Shown one piece after another: positions 63,842 through 64,000 of a stretch of 64,000 nt of DNA. Origin of the DNA: Candidatus Nitronereus thalassa. Its GTDB lineage: Bacteria > Nitrospirota > Nitrospiria > Nitrospirales > UBA8639. The stretch is taken from the NCBI RefSeq assembly GCF_032191465.1, contig NZ_JAQOUE010000001.1, forward strand, positions 2,170,001 to 2,234,000. Direction: 5' to 3'. The first letter of the stretch is position 1, and every line of letters starts with the position of its first letter. A program made the translations under genes and the position numbers. The notes beneath the pieces are model-generated. The model was given only the letters and a program-made list of their open reading frames with translations, was not told the DNA's origin and ran no database searches.

Positions 63842-64000
63842 TCAAATCACAGGATATGAGATTTTCCCACTTTTCCAGGTCTCAATTCCCACTTGTCTCA
63901 ACCCGTGTCCGGCGGTAGAGTCAAGAATGAAGGTTGTGAACACGAAGTATACATTGACTCCCCCTGCAACCGGGATCTGGTAAGAAGGACCATAGAGATG
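63842..64000 (-). CDS. Possible 3' end of a gene entering from beyond the window
   Basis: On the minus strand one frame is open from position 64000 to a TGA at 63842, 53 codons including the stop (HLYGPSYQIPVAGGVNVYFV at the start). The residue mix looks coding, but the stretch is short and nothing is recognised. It would end about 70 bases before the small gene on the same strand. Confidence 0.35.
   Translation of the reverse strand, partial: HLYGPSYQIPVAGGVNVYFVFTTFILDSTAGHGLRQVGIETWKSGKISYPVI

Overview
The window looks like a chromosomal segment from a Nitrospirota bacterium, most probably Nitrospira-like. This is inferred from gene content, not from a marker-gene search. Pointers are a combined sulfate-assimilation cluster with a TrpD-like gene inside it, many small conserved hypotheticals with strong Shine-Dalgarno sites, Gram-negative envelope genes (lolA, mlaA, murJ) and a mid-range base composition by eye. 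No rRNA, tRNA or CRISPR array is visible; the one RNA gene is tmRNA (ssrA).

Positions 1-33,700 are mostly housekeeping. They hold the 5' part of recG, rpmB, msrB, a chemoreceptor, gph, a membrane-anchored receiver protein, lolA and ftsK, rsmA, fmt, yebC and ruvA. Then come an FG-GAP lipoprotein, a CPBP protease, a spermidine-synthase fusion, a TerB-like protein, mlaA, murJ, dtd, a peroxiredoxin with a lysine-rich tail and pdxB. Positions 25,054-32,584 are an apparent operon for assimilatory sulfate reduction: an Rrf2 regulator, a sulfite/nitrite reductase fused to a TusA domain, cysH, a TrpD2-like protein, cysD and a cysNC fusion. A 2OG-Fe(II) oxygenase and a guanidinium-exporter-type SMR protein follow.

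The tmRNA gene (33,831-34,183) is the attachment site of a 20-kb island (34,186-54,345). The last 16 bases of the tmRNA region are repeated at the right end, and a terminator that probably belonged to the tmRNA now lies beyond that repeat. Next to the left end is a P4-type integrase. The island's minus strand carries a defence operon: hsdM-hsdS, a KwaA/KwaB-like (Kiwa) pair, a DUF262/HNH (GmrSD-like) protein, a broken AbiEi-type antitoxin, hsdR, a YgjP-type metallopeptidase, then a HEPN-motif protein. Between these modules are short scars that repeat the start of hsdR and once the tail of hsdS, so accessory defence genes seem to have been inserted repeatedly at the hsdS/hsdR junction. The plus strand carries an AlpA-like regulator, a replication-type winged-helix protein, small accessory genes, and a translationally overlapping DEDDh exonuclease/nucleotidyltransferase pair. 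That pair is the best candidate here for an undescribed system.

Positions 54,346-64,000 return to core-like genes. These are secreted proteins, phhB overlapping a RiPP-maturation-type radical SAM enzyme, and a tightly coupled operon of two exported proteins and a trypsin-like protease fused to DUF1566. A second paralogous protease, an extended SDR and a small conserved protein follow. The window ends in what may be the 3' end of another gene.
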